From positions 1-51,284 of the forward strand of contig CAIXLI010000057.1 of assembly GCA_903920205.1 (NCBI GenBank): a stretch of DNA of 51,284 nt, read 5' to 3'. The translations under genes were made by a program, and so were the position numbers. The notes beneath the pieces are model-generated. The model did not search any database and had not been told where the DNA came from. It was given only the letters and a program-made list of their open reading frames with translations. Shown piece by piece: positions 26,236 through 34,141 of this stretch. This DNA comes from an uncultured Pseudomonadota bacterium (GTDB taxonomy: Bacteria > Pseudomonadota > Alphaproteobacteria > UBA9219). The first letter of the stretch is position 1; each line of letters opens with the position of its first letter.

Positions 26236-26646
26236 ATGAAATACGCAGTGATATCTTTGACCTTGGCGGGCTTGGCGCTTGGTGGGTGTACGGGCCCTAT
26301 CATCATGGGGACGGATGCGGCTATCATTATGGCGACGCGCCCGGGATCGCCGCCGCCTGCCGATACGCAAAGCCAAATTCCCGAACACGAGTCCTGGTGC
26401 TATAGCACGTTAGGCGATCCGCAGTGCTATGCGCATGCGCAAGACATTTCTCCCGGACGATTGATCAACGTCGAGCCGCAGAATCGTTATCCTGTCACGG
26501 TGCAGGCCTATCGGGATGAAATCGCGGGAAGGAATGCGCCACAACCCTCCGGTGCGGCGGAACCGATTGCGCTTGGCTCTGCGGCCTCTGCGCCCGTTGA
26601 ACATGGCGCGTTGGCGAACGAGGGCGGCGGGGGCAAGGCTCCTTAA
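26236..26646 (+). CDS. Small lipoprotein of unknown function
   Basis: A 136-residue protein with a lipoprotein signal (MKYAVISLTLAGLALGGC; Cys18 the lipidation site), then a Pro-rich, Gly-rich sequence with two further Cys (WCYS and QCYAH). It should be anchored in the outer membrane facing the periplasm. The start at 26236 is chosen because the signal begins there and GAAAGG precedes it; a longer frame adds 11 polar residues. It precedes rbfA by 97 bases and may share its transcript. Function not recognised. Confidence 0.65.
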   Translation: MKYAVISLTLAGLALGGCTGPIIMGTDAAIIMATRPGSPPPADTQSQIPEHESWCYSTLGDPQCYAHAQDISPGRLINVEPQNRYPVTVQAYRDEIAGRNAPQPSGAAEPIALGSAASAPVEHGALANEGGGGKAP

Positions 26647-26743
26647 ACGGGAAGACCGCGTTTTCCTTGGTTTTCAACGACGATATGGTATTGATCGTCG
26701 GAATGGGGGTATATTCCCCGAAACTTCATTGGGATTATTGGCT

Positions 26744-27157
26744 ATGCGTACTCAAAGACAGCTTCGCGTTGGAGAAGAAATCCGTCATGCGTTGGCGACG
26801 GTTTTGATGCGCGGGGATGTGCCGTGGCCACGGGAGTTGAAGTCTCCGACGGTCACTGTGACCGAGGTCAAAATCAGCCCTGATCTTCAAAACGCGACCG
26901 TCTTTGTTATGCCTTTGGGCGGACGACAAGTAACGGAAATCGTGCGGGCAATGAATGATGGGGCGGGATTCTTTCGTTTCGCTGTGGGCAAGGCGGTTGC
27001 TTTGCGCCATGTGCCTAAGCTGAAGTTTATTGCCGACGAGAGTTTCGAAACCGCGAACCGCATCGGCGCTATCCTGCATGCGCCGGAAGTGGCGAAGGAT
27101 TTGAAGCAATCTGGCCAATCCGATGAAACGACGGAGAGTGGCGAGGAGGAGTCTTAA
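26744..27157 (+). CDS. rbfA: 30S ribosome-binding factor A
   Basis: RbfA helps mature the 30S subunit and the 16S rRNA 5' end, and matters for growth in the cold. The 137-residue product has the type II KH fold, with RQLRVGEEIRHAL at the N-terminus, VTVTEVKISPDLQNATVFV in the middle and the conserved LRHVPKLKF strand. The C-terminal 20 residues are acidic. The start at 26744 is where family similarity begins. It is not next to infB or truB here. The stop overlaps the end of the convergent GGDEF-EAL gene by four bases. Confidence 0.93.
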   Translation: MRTQRQLRVGEEIRHALATVLMRGDVPWPRELKSPTVTVTEVKISPDLQNATVFVMPLGGRQVTEIVRAMNDGAGFFRFAVGKAVALRHVPKLKFIADESFETANRIGAILHAPEVAKDLKQSGQSDETTESGEEES

Positions 27158-28836
27158 GGGGCTGCGGGCATTTCCATCGGCACAACTATAGACTGTCTGC
27201 CGAATTTGGTGCCTTCCGCGCTTTCGGGGCGGTCGAGCGAGGGTTTGCCGAAGAAATAGCCTTGCATGTAATCGACTTTGGCTTTGCGGAACCATGCGGC
27301 GACTTCTGCTGTTTCGACGCCTTCGGCGACGGTTTGAATGCCAAGGCCTCGCGCAAGATCCAACAGGACCATAACCAGATGTTGCTGCTCACGGTTGGTC
27401 AGAAGATCGTTCAACAATTCTTTGTCGATTTTCATAATCGACAGGCCGAGTTCGCGCAGGTAGCGGATCGAGGTCGAGCCTGCGCCAAAATCGTCGAGCG
27501 AGGCGCGCGAGCCGACTTCCTTAAGCGTGTCGATAAAGCGCCTCGCCTCGCCGATACCCGCGAGGGCTGCCGTCTCCGTAATCTCAACGGTCAGACGTCG
27601 CGCGACATCGGGGCGCGGTTCCAAAACTTTCCTGATATGGCTCGGCCAATCGGCTTGCGACGCCGTAAAGCCGGAGACATTGATCGCCAGATTCAGCGTG
27701 GGAACGGCTTCCATAGCGCGGACAGCCATATCCAGCACCAATTTGTCCAGATCGCTTGCCAGCCCCATTTGCTCGATCATCGGCACAAAAAGCGCGGCGG
27801 AGATAGGCTTGCCGTCGTCGCTGAACATGCGTACCAAGGCTTCGTAGCATACGGGCGTTCCCGTCGAGGCTTCGACGATCGGCTGGTAGGCGAGGCGGAA
27901 TCCGTCGTTTTTGAAGGCGCGTTTGATGCGTTCGCCCAGTTCCAGTAATTGGCGGTTTTCCTGCGCCCGTTCGGGGCTGTCTATATATTCGACAAAGGTG
28001 TTGCGTCCGCGCTGCCGCGCCATGTGCAAGGCTTGTTCGGCAAAGATCATCGCTTCGTTGGGGGTTTTGGCGACGGTGGGGACGCGCACGCCGCCGATGG
28101 ATACTGTGATGTGCAGCGGCTCATTGGCGATGATCAGGGGCGCGTTATGGAAATCGTCGATGATGCGTTCGGCAAGAATTTGCAGGTCGTTCCCCAAAGG
28201 CTCGGGCAGAAGAATGCCGAAAATGTCGCCGCCGATGCGCCCCAAAACGGCGCGGGTCGGTATAATTTGCGCGAGACGGGTCGCCACACTACGCAAGACG
28301 CTGTCGCCCGCGTCCGTGCCGACGGCTTCGTTGACGAAAGACATTTTATCGATATCGACCACGAAATAAGAACCGACGCGTCGTGCCATTTTCGCGTTTT
28401 CGATTGCACGCGCCAAATGGGATTGTAGGGCATGGCGTTTAAAACATCCCGTCAACCCGTCGCGGTGCTGTGCTTCGGCGTGGGAAATCCCCTGCGCCGG
28501 TTGATCAATAATGCGCCATACGCCGCGTTGGCGAAGGGGGCGGCGGGCGTCATCGTTTTCGCTTTTGCCGCGCTCATGTACCCATAAAATGCTGCCCGCT
28601 TTGCTGTGAATGCGAAATTGACGGTCGATGGCATTGGCTTCTCCGCCGAAGACGATGTGGCGGTCATCAGGGTGAAGGACGTGGTAAAGAGCCTGTGAAT
28701 CTTGGGGTGGGTTTTCCGCAGCGAATATCTTGTTGCAAGTGCCGAACCAAGCAATCGTGTCGTCGCGCAAATCCCAGTCGTAGGCGATATCGCCTGCGGC
28801 TGACAAAAGATCGGATAAATCGAAGGACTCGGTCAT
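27154..28836 (-). CDS. PAS-GGDEF-EAL protein, probable c-di-GMP phosphodiesterase
   Basis: A soluble 560-residue protein. An N-terminal PAS-like domain (about 10-112) is followed by a GGDEF domain (about 125-285) and an EAL domain (about 300-545). The cyclase loop reads GGDIF at 202-206, losing the catalytic Glu, so the cyclase is probably inactive and may serve as a GTP sensor. The EAL part keeps EAL (332-334), EITE, DDFGAG, KIDKELL, AEGVE and MQGYFFGKP, so hydrolysis of c-di-GMP is expected. A nine-C tract (28921-28929) lies about 85 bases upstream of the start. It is convergent with rbfA. Confidence 0.9.
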   Translation of the reverse strand: MTESFDLSDLLSAAGDIAYDWDLRDDTIAWFGTCNKIFAAENPPQDSQALYHVLHPDDRHIVFGGEANAIDRQFRIHSKAGSILWVHERGKSENDDARRPLRQRGVWRIIDQPAQGISHAEAQHRDGLTGCFKRHALQSHLARAIENAKMARRVGSYFVVDIDKMSFVNEAVGTDAGDSVLRSVATRLAQIIPTRAVLGRIGGDIFGILLPEPLGNDLQILAERIIDDFHNAPLIIANEPLHITVSIGGVRVPTVAKTPNEAMIFAEQALHMARQRGRNTFVEYIDSPERAQENRQLLELGERIKRAFKNDGFRLAYQPIVEASTGTPVCYEALVRMFSDDGKPISAALFVPMIEQMGLASDLDKLVLDMAVRAMEAVPTLNLAINVSGFTASQADWPSHIRKVLEPRPDVARRLTVEITETAALAGIGEARRFIDTLKEVGSRASLDDFGAGSTSIRYLRELGLSIMKIDKELLNDLLTNREQQHLVMVLLDLARGLGIQTVAEGVETAEVAAWFRKAKVDYMQGYFFGKPSLDRPESAEGTKFGRQSIVVPMEMPAAP

Positions 28837-29076
28837 GGGGGAAAACCCTTTGTGTTACTGGTCCCATGATAGAAGAGGTGGTGTTAATTTTTCATAAAAT
28901 AGCCTGAAAAACATGGCACTCCCCCCCCCAGCGTTCGCTAAAAACGATCACCATGACGGAGACTTGTTTGTCAGTGTCTTGTGCGAAGACCTAAGGTAAA
29001 AATAACGATGTTTCTCAATTGGTTGCACCCATCAATAAGACGTACCCGATTGATGTGTGCTTAATGCCGTGTCCCG

Positions 29077-29598
29077 TTAATTGCCGTAATAATGCGGGGG
29101 TTCTGACGGCGGGGGCGCATAAATAACCGTCGGCTGGGGTGGCTGGGTATAGATTATCGTCGGCTGGGGCGCGTAAATGACGGGACGGTCGATCGGGTTG
29201 CCCTTGGCGACCATGCATTGGATATAGGCGTCGTTGTATTGTTGCTGGATGCCGCGTTGATCGTGCCCTGAGGTGCTGGCGCCGATGGCGGTGCCGCCAA
29301 CTGCGCCGAGACCTGCACCGACTGCTGCGCCGTGGCCTCCGCCAAGAGCCGCGCCTAGACCTGCGCCGAGGACGGTGCCTCCTACGCCTTCAATGAGCCC
29401 TGTTGTGTTGGCTTGTTCTGCCTGACCGCGAACCTCTCCGTCCGCGTATTGTTTGCAGCTTGCCTGTTCGATCTGAAACTGCTCGAAAGGCTTTCCTTGC
29501 GCCGGAAGGGCGCGAACCGTTGGCCCCATGGGGGTGCTGGCGCAAGCCGCGAGCCAAAGAGTTGTGCCGCAGAGGGCGATGGTTTTGAGGGATTTCAT
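29077..29598 (-). CDS. Glycine-zipper lipoprotein
   Basis: A 173-residue outer-membrane lipoprotein: signal and lipobox LAAC (Cys19), a short helical part with one Cys, a Gly-zipper segment (about 70-108, with GAGLGAALGGG and GAGLGAVGG repeats) typical of membrane-inserting or cell-envelope proteins, and a Pro/Tyr-rich tail with repeated PTVIYAP-like units. AGGAGG six bases upstream sets the start. Relatives are common in proteobacteria; their exact function is unclear. Confidence 0.8.
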   Translation of the reverse strand: MKSLKTIALCGTTLWLAACASTPMGPTVRALPAQGKPFEQFQIEQASCKQYADGEVRGQAEQANTTGLIEGVGGTVLGAGLGAALGGGHGAAVGAGLGAVGGTAIGASTSGHDQRGIQQQYNDAYIQCMVAKGNPIDRPVIYAPQPTIIYTQPPQPTVIYAPPPSEPPHYYGN

Positions 29599-29928
29599 GG
29601 GAAGCCTCCTTTTTTCTAGCGAAGCGCGAACGGGCTGAGGGGAAAAAGATAGATCATACTTAGGAAATATACACCTTTATTCGGGTCAAAATTATGGCGT
29701 TTGTTTGCTATGAAGGTTCGTGGATGAAGACGTTCTTCAAGAAAATTGACATTTTGGGGCTTTCTTGGTAATCACGCGCATCCCCGCCATCTGGCTGCGG
29801 CAGAGTCTTTGATTATAGGCTAGTCGCTTGAGGATACGCTCTCGAAGATAGGGCGTAAGGTCTGTCCACGCGTTGCGTGCACAGACCTGATGGCGTTTGG
29901 GGTTTTTTCGATAGGAATGTGACGACGC
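29599..29928 (+). promoter_or_regulatory. ffh upstream region with a long hairpin
   Basis: No gene is seen in these 330 bases. The notable element is an imperfect 14-bp inverted repeat, 29858-29871 with 29875-29888, one C-C mismatch and a 3-base loop (GTT). A T-run (29903-29908) follows 14 bases later, too far for a clean terminator, and the ffh ATG comes 40 bases after the stem. It may be a leader structure of the ffh-rpsP transcript or a folded palindrome. No -35/-10 pair stands out. Confidence 0.45.
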
Positions 29929-31290
29929 ATGTTTGACGGGTTGAGCAGCAAATTAACCGGCATTTTCGACCGGCTTAAGGGACGCGGGTCTTTGAACGAA
30001 GCCGACGTGACCGAGGCTATGCGCGAAGTGCGCGTGGCGTTGCTGGAGGCCGATGTCGCTTTGTCCGTCGTCAAGGATTTTACCGCCAAGGTTAAAGATC
30101 GGGCGGTGGGGCAGGATGTTTTGCGCTCGGTCACGCCAGGGCAGATGGTCGTCAAGATCGTGCATGATGCTCTGGTCGAGTTGCTGGGTGCTGTCGCGGA
30201 GCCTTTGAATCTGAACGTCGCGCCGCCTGCCGTGGTGATGATGCTGGGGTTGCAGGGATCTGGCAAGACGACGACTGCCGCCAAGCTGGCGAAGTTTCTG
30301 ACAGAGAAGAACGGCAAGAAGGTTTTGCTGGCTTCGCTGGATGTGCAGCGGCCTGCGGCGCAGGAGCAGTTGGCGGTGTTGGGGCAACAGATTGGTGTCG
30401 CATCTTTGCCGATTGTTGCCGGGCAACAGCCTGTTGAGATTGCGCGTCGCGCTTTGGATGTGGCGCGGAGGGAAGTTTTCGATGTCGTGATTCTTGATAC
30501 CGCCGGACGTTTGGCGATCGATGAAGAATTGATGGCGGAAGCCGCCGCCGTGCGCGATGTTGCGGCTCCGCATGAAAGCTTGCTGGTTGTGGACGCGATG
30601 ACGGGGCAGGATGCCGTCAACACTGCGACGCATTTTGAAGAAAAAGTGGGTATTACCGGCATCGTTTTGACGCGCATCGATGGCGATGCGCGGGGCGGGG
30701 CGGCTTTGTCGATGCGTGCTGTGACGGGCAAGCCGATCAAGTTTTTGGGCGTGGGGGAAAAGACCGACGCTTTGGAAGTGTATCATCCTGATCGTCTTGC
30801 GGGGCGGATTTTGGGGATGGGCGACGTTGTTTCGCTGGTCGAAAAGGCCGCGGCGACAATGGATATGGACGAAGCCGAGGCGATGGCGGCCAAGATGATG
30901 TCGGGCGGGAGCTTTGACTTCAACGACCTCGCCAAGCAGATGCAGCAGATGCGCCGGATGGGTGGCATGGGCGGGATGCTGAATTTGTTGCCGGGCATTG
31001 GCAAGATCAAAGAGCAAATCAAAAATGCCAATATCGATGACAAGGTCATCAAGCGTCAGGAAGCGATTATTCAATCGATGACGCAAGTCGAACGTAAGAA
31101 TGTCGATCTGCTGCAGGCTTCGCGTAAGCGTCGCATCGCGGCGGGGGCAGGGGTGGATGTCGCAGACGTCAACCGCCTCATCAAGCAATTCCTCGAAATG
31201 CAAAAGGTCATGAAACAGGTGCAGAAGCTGGGTAAGTCCGGCTTTATGCGTTCCATGATGCCGCGCTTTGGGGGAGGGTTCAAAGGCTAA
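29929..31290 (+). CDS. ffh: Signal recognition particle protein Ffh
   Basis: Ffh is the SRP54 GTPase that, with 4.5S RNA, captures signal sequences of nascent inner-membrane proteins. The 453-residue protein has the N domain (1-95), the G domain with GLQGSGKTTTAAKL (about 106-119), DTAGRL, TRIDGDARGG, and a Met-rich M domain (about 325-430) with the MRRMGGMGGML loop. It is followed by rpsP after 36 bases, a common order in Alphaproteobacteria. No 4.5S RNA was recognised in the window. Confidence 0.97.
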   Translation: MFDGLSSKLTGIFDRLKGRGSLNEADVTEAMREVRVALLEADVALSVVKDFTAKVKDRAVGQDVLRSVTPGQMVVKIVHDALVELLGAVAEPLNLNVAPPAVVMMLGLQGSGKTTTAAKLAKFLTEKNGKKVLLASLDVQRPAAQEQLAVLGQQIGVASLPIVAGQQPVEIARRALDVARREVFDVVILDTAGRLAIDEELMAEAAAVRDVAAPHESLLVVDAMTGQDAVNTATHFEEKVGITGIVLTRIDGDARGGAALSMRAVTGKPIKFLGVGEKTDALEVYHPDRLAGRILGMGDVVSLVEKAAATMDMDEAEAMAAKMMSGGSFDFNDLAKQMQQMRRMGGMGGMLNLLPGIGKIKEQIKNANIDDKVIKRQEAIIQSMTQVERKNVDLLQASRKRRIAAGAGVDVADVNRLIKQFLEMQKVMKQVQKLGKSGFMRSMMPRFGGGFKG

Positions 31291-31326
31291 TCGCGTTTTA
31301 TTTAACAACAAAAGAAGGAGAGAGTT

Positions 31327-31704
31327 ATGTTGGTTTTGCGTATGACACGTCACGGGGCTAAGAAGCGTCCTTATTATCACATCGTCGTTGCCGACAGCCG
31401 CTGCCCGCGCGACGGTCGTTTTATCGAGAAGGTTGGCGCTTATAACCCGATGCTGCCGAAGGAAGATCCGAAGCGCGTCACTTTGGTTGCCGAGCGCATT
31501 ACGCATTGGATCAAGAACGGCGCACAGCCTAGCGAACGCGTCGCTCGTTTCCTGCATGCCGCGAAGCTTGGGCCTAAGGTCGAGTATCGTGAATCGCCTA
31601 AGAAATCAGCTCCTCGCGCCAAGACGCAGGAACGGATGAAGGTGGAAGCTGAGTTGGCGAAGAAGGCAGCGGAAGCAGCGGCTGCGGAAGCGCCTGCGGC
31701 GTAA
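31327..31704 (+). CDS. rpsP: 30S ribosomal protein S16
   Basis: S16 is a primary 16S rRNA-binding protein of the small subunit. The 125-residue product starts with the conserved [22 protein letters not shown]-type core and has the NPML and [16 protein letters not shown] segments. The C-terminal 45 residues are an Ala/Glu/Lys-rich extension seen in alphaproteobacterial S16. AAGGAGAG precedes the start. The usual downstream genes rimM-trmD-rplS are separated from it by a 249-base region with its own promoter and terminator signals. Confidence 0.96.
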   Translation: MLVLRMTRHGAKKRPYYHIVVADSRCPRDGRFIEKVGAYNPMLPKEDPKRVTLVAERITHWIKNGAQPSERVARFLHAAKLGPKVEYRESPKKSAPRAKTQERMKVEAELAKKAAEAAAAEAPAA

Positions 31705-31758
31705 GGCATACACAAGAAGTACCGTTTTTGTTTTTCTGCTGCAAAAAAAACAAATAGG

Positions 31759-31815
31759 ATTCCGCATAAATTCGCATTTTTGCAAGCAAGAGTAAAAAAG
31801 CGAATTTTGCGGAAT
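31759..31815. repeat. Imperfect palindrome after rpsP
   Basis: ATTCCGCATAAATTCGC (31759-31775) and GCGAATTTTGCGGAAT (31800-31815) are inverted copies differing by one base or bulge, with a 24-base loop. The outer ends (ATTCCG and CGGAATGACG) match those of the palindromic element after fabF, so both probably belong to one family of intergenic repeats. It may act as the 3' end structure of the ffh-rpsP message. Confidence 0.55.
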
Positions 31816-31843
31816 GACGGTGTTCTTAAAAAAGGGATATACT
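31814..31843 (+). promoter_or_regulatory. Candidate sigma-70 promoter before the rimM leader
   Basis: ATGACG (31814-31819, four of six against TTGACA) and TATACT (31838-31843, five of six against TATAAT) are spaced by 18 bases. Transcription would start near 31850, giving the structured leader in front of rimM. Confidence 0.45.
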
Positions 31844-31849
31844 CTGCGG

Positions 31850-31944
31850 GTACTGCTCGGGGTGGAAACAGCCTCGAGTCTCAAGACCACTTAGGTGTGG
31901 CAGACCCCGCCGAGGCCATAACAAGCTGGGCGGGGTTTTCTTTT
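31850..31944 (+). ncRNA. Structured leader or small RNA ending in a terminator, upstream of rimM
   Basis: The predicted transcript is about 95 nt. It can form a first imperfect stem (CTCGGGG with CCTCGAG, about 31856-31878), a short CCAC/GTGG stem around 31887-31900, and a terminal stem CCCCGCC (31905-31911) with GGCGGGG (31929-31935) followed by TTTTCTTTT. The rimM ATG lies only nine bases after this U-run. The layout is that of an attenuator controlling rimM-trmD-rplS, or a free small RNA. I could not match it to 4.5S, 6S or a known riboswitch. Confidence 0.45.
31905..31944 (+). terminator. Rho-independent terminator directly before rimM
   Basis: A 7-bp GC stem, 31905-31911 with 31929-31935, with a 17-base loop and the tail TTTTCTTTT. 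It stands nine bases ahead of the rimM start, so transcription of rimM must pass it; an antiterminated state through pairing with the upstream leader is a reasonable inference. Confidence 0.65.
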
Positions 31945-31953
31945 GTGTGAAGC

Positions 31954-32469
31954 ATGAATCAAGAAAAAACGGAACGTAGGATTTGCGTGGGGCAGTTCGC
32001 GGGGGCTCATGGCGTTCGGGGGTTGGTGAAGCTGCGGAGTTTTACGGCGGAGCCGGAGGCGATTTTCGGTTATGCGCCTTTGATGGAGAAGGATGGGGAT
32101 CGCGTTTTTACAATCACACTGAAATCGACGGCTAAGGATCATTTTCTGGTGGCGGTCGAGGGCGTGGGCGATAAGGAGGCGGCGGATCAGTTGCGGGGGG
32201 ATAGGCTTTATATCGCGCAGGGTCTTTTGCCGAAAACCCGTAAAGGAGAATATTACGAGGCCGATCTGGTGGGGTTGCGGGCTTTGGACGAAGCTGGCAA
32301 GGAATACGGTCGGGTGATGGGCGTTTTCGATTACGGAGCTGGAATCTTTCTGGAAATCGGGACGTCGAAGAAGGACAGCTTTATGCTGCCGTTTAAGGAG
32401 GCTTTTGTGCCGGAGGTCGATTTGGACGCCGGAACAATGCTGATTGCGGTGCCGGAGGAGTGGGTATGA
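31954..32469 (+). CDS. rimM: Ribosome maturation factor RimM
   Basis: RimM assists assembly of the 30S head near S19. The 171-residue protein has the N-terminal RimM beta barrel (about 8-95, with the [16 protein letters not shown] start and the conserved LRG-type strand) and the C-terminal PRC-barrel (about 100-170, YYEADLVGL and VMLPF-like [14 protein letters not shown]). The start has no good ribosome binding site and lies just after a terminator hairpin. It overlaps trmD by four bases. Confidence 0.95.
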   Translation: MNQEKTERRICVGQFAGAHGVRGLVKLRSFTAEPEAIFGYAPLMEKDGDRVFTITLKSTAKDHFLVAVEGVGDKEAADQLRGDRLYIAQGLLPKTRKGEYYEADLVGLRALDEAGKEYGRVMGVFDYGAGIFLEIGTSKKDSFMLPFKEAFVPEVDLDAGTMLIAVPEEWV

Positions 32470-33194
32470 CTTGGCGAGTCGCCATTTTAACGCTTTTCCC
32501 CGAGATGTTTCCCGGGCTTTTGGGGGCTTCTTTACCAGGAAAAGCGTTAAAAGAGGGGGTGTGGAGTCTGGAAACACTGGACATTCGGCAATTTGCGAGC
32601 GATAAGCACGCCTCTGTCGACGATACGCCTTATGGCGGCGGGGCAGGGATGGTTATGCGTCCTGATGTTTTGGACGCGGCTATTCGCGGTGCCGAGGCCA
32701 AATTTGGCGCGGCGTCGCGCAAGATTTATCTGTCGCCACGCGGGCGCGTGTTGGATCAGGCGCTGGTGAAGGAACTGGCGGCGGAGACATCGCTTTTGCT
32801 GGTGTGCGGTCGGTACGAAGGAGTCGATCAACGCGTGATCGATGCGCAGGGGCTGGAAGAGATTAGCCTCGGCGATTTCGTTCTGGCGGGCGGCGAGGTC
32901 GCGGCGATGGCTTTGATCGAGGCCTGTGTGCGTTTGGTGCCCGGCGTTTTGGGCAACGCGGCGACGACGGAGGAAGAGAGTTTCGAAGCGGGTTTGTTGG
33001 AATACCCGCATTATACGCGTCCTGCCCTATGGAAGGATGCGGCGGTGCCGGAGGTTTTAATCTCGGGGCATCACGAAAAGGTTCGGGTTTGGCGACAGGA
33101 GCAGGCGGAAAAAATTACGCAGGCGCGTCGTCCGGACTTGTATGAACGGTACGTTTTGAGTCATAAGAAGGCGAACAAGGGAGAGAAGAGATGA
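32466..33194 (+). CDS. trmD: tRNA (guanine-N1)-methyltransferase
   Basis: TrmD methylates G37 next to the anticodon using S-adenosylmethionine, preventing +1 frameshifts. The SPOUT trefoil-knot residues are seen: [20 protein letters not shown] and the [11 protein letters not shown] loop; the C-terminal HY(T)RP and [11 protein letters not shown] segments close the domain. I start at the ATG at 32466, which overlaps the rimM stop (ATGA) and has GGAGGAG at 32453-32459; a GTG six bases earlier is less likely. It overlaps rplS by ATGA. Confidence 0.96.
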   Translation: MTWRVAILTLFPEMFPGLLGASLPGKALKEGVWSLETLDIRQFASDKHASVDDTPYGGGAGMVMRPDVLDAAIRGAEAKFGAASRKIYLSPRGRVLDQALVKELAAETSLLLVCGRYEGVDQRVIDAQGLEEISLGDFVLAGGEVAAMALIEACVRLVPGVLGNAATTEEESFEAGLLEYPHYTRPALWKDAAVPEVLISGHHEKVRVWRQEQAEKITQARRPDLYERYVLSHKKANKGEKR

Positions 33195-33571
33195 ATCTGT
33201 TACAAAAGATCGAAGCGCAGCAAGTCGAAAAGCTGCTGGTGAATGCCAAGCTGGCTGAGTTCAGCATCGGCGACACCGTCCGCGTCAACGTGAAGGTCGT
33301 TGAAGGTACGCGTGAACGTATTCAGGCTTATGAGGGCGTTTGCATCGCTCGTCGTAACGCCGGTTTGAATTCGGCTTTCACCGTGCGCAAGATCAGCTAT
33401 GGCGAAGGCGTCGAACGTGTGTTCCCGCTTTACAGCCCTCGCATCGAATCCGTCGAACGCGTGCGTCGCGGCGACGTGCGTCGCGCCAAGCTTTACTATC
33501 TGCGCAACTTGCGCGGCAAAGCGGCGCGTATCACGGAAAAGACAGATTACGAGCAGAAGAAAAGCGCTTAA
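33191..33571 (+). CDS. rplS: 50S ribosomal protein L19
   Basis: L19 sits at the interface of the two subunits. The 126-residue protein shows the family's F.IGDTVRV.VKV.EG.RERIQ segment (about 25-50), the GVCIARRN strand, [17 protein letters not shown] and the RRAKLYYLR end. It is the last gene of the rimM-trmD-rplS unit, with a strong terminator 23 bases after its stop. Confidence 0.97.
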   Translation: MNLLQKIEAQQVEKLLVNAKLAEFSIGDTVRVNVKVVEGTRERIQAYEGVCIARRNAGLNSAFTVRKISYGEGVERVFPLYSPRIESVERVRRGDVRRAKLYYLRNLRGKAARITEKTDYEQKKSA

Positions 33572-33594
33572 TTAACAGAGTGTTAACGAAAAAT

Positions 33595-33623
33595 GCCGGT
33601 GGAGAAATCCACCGGCTTTTTTT
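33595..33623 (+). terminator. Rho-independent terminator after rplS
   Basis: GCCGGTGGA (33595-33603), a GAAA tetraloop, TCCACCGGC (33608-33616) and seven T residues. A perfect 9-bp stem makes this one of the strongest terminators in the window. Confidence 0.95.
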
Positions 33624-33729
33624 ATGGAAACGCTGTTTTTATGAGCAAAATCATCAACGAAGGTGGTGGGCCGGGGCTGCTCGCGGTCAGGACGTTCAGC
33701 GACGACTTGGCACGCATAAAACATTCTTC

Positions 33730-33758
33730 TTGTCAAGAGTATTTTTTTGGAGTATGAT
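33730..33758 (+). promoter_or_regulatory. Candidate sigma-70 promoter
   Basis: TTGTCA (33730-33735) and TATGAT (33753-33758) each match the consensus at five of six positions and are spaced by exactly 17 bases. The promoter lies about 50 bases before the ATG at 33807. Confidence 0.65.
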
Positions 33759-33806
33759 TGTAGGCATAGTTCTAGTTCTGCGTTTTTTTGGAAGAGGGAT
33801 TTTTTA

Positions 33807-34106
33807 ATGACGAGCGCCGTTGGCATAGTAGGTTCGTCGCCCGGGACAGTATCGAGTCCTGGGGGGGGGGCGTCTGCGCCGCCGATCGGTGCCGCGTCAT
33901 CTTCTGCGGCAGTTCCCTTCCAGAATCCACGCATCATTCAAGACCCGACTGCCGGGTTCATTACCCAATATCTCAGCGCCAATGGCGGCATGCTTGTCGC
34001 GCAGATTCCGTCTGTGGTCACGGTTGCCTATTTGCGGTTTGGTTTGGCGCGTGACGGCACGCGTGTGGAAAGCGATTCCGCCAAGTCAGTTGCTGCTACG
34101 GCCTGA
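33807..34106 (+). CDS. Small hypothetical protein with a poly-G tract in its gene
   Basis: A 99-residue protein with no signal peptide. The N-terminal 35 residues are Gly-, Ser-, Pro- and Ala-rich; the C-terminal half (about 40-90) may form a short helix-strand domain (FITQYLSANGG and VVTVAYLRFGLARDG). GAGG nine bases before the ATG and the good promoter upstream support expression. A run of ten G (33861-33870) lies at codons 19-22, so slippage would shift the frame early. I do not recognise the family. Confidence 0.6.
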   Translation: MTSAVGIVGSSPGTVSSPGGGASAPPIGAASSSAAVPFQNPRIIQDPTAGFITQYLSANGGMLVAQIPSVVTVAYLRFGLARDGTRVESDSAKSVAATA

Positions 34107-34141
34107 CTTTTCCTTTCTTTCTTTTTCCGAACAGCGCGTCG

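Noticed and set aside
29953-31557. 534-codon reverse frame opposite ffh and rpsP
   Set aside because: It lies entirely antisense to two certain genes, its product is His/Gln/Arg-rich as is typical of shadow frames, and it has no ribosome binding site.
31850-31944. 4.5S SRP RNA gene next to ffh
   Set aside because: The conserved SRP domain IV pattern (GGAA-type loop with the symmetric and asymmetric internal loops) is not present in this RNA.
33641-33754. 37-codon plus-strand frame (MSKIINEGGG...) after rplS
   Set aside because: It has no clear ribosome binding site and ends inside the candidate promoter of the next gene; support is too weak for a gene call.
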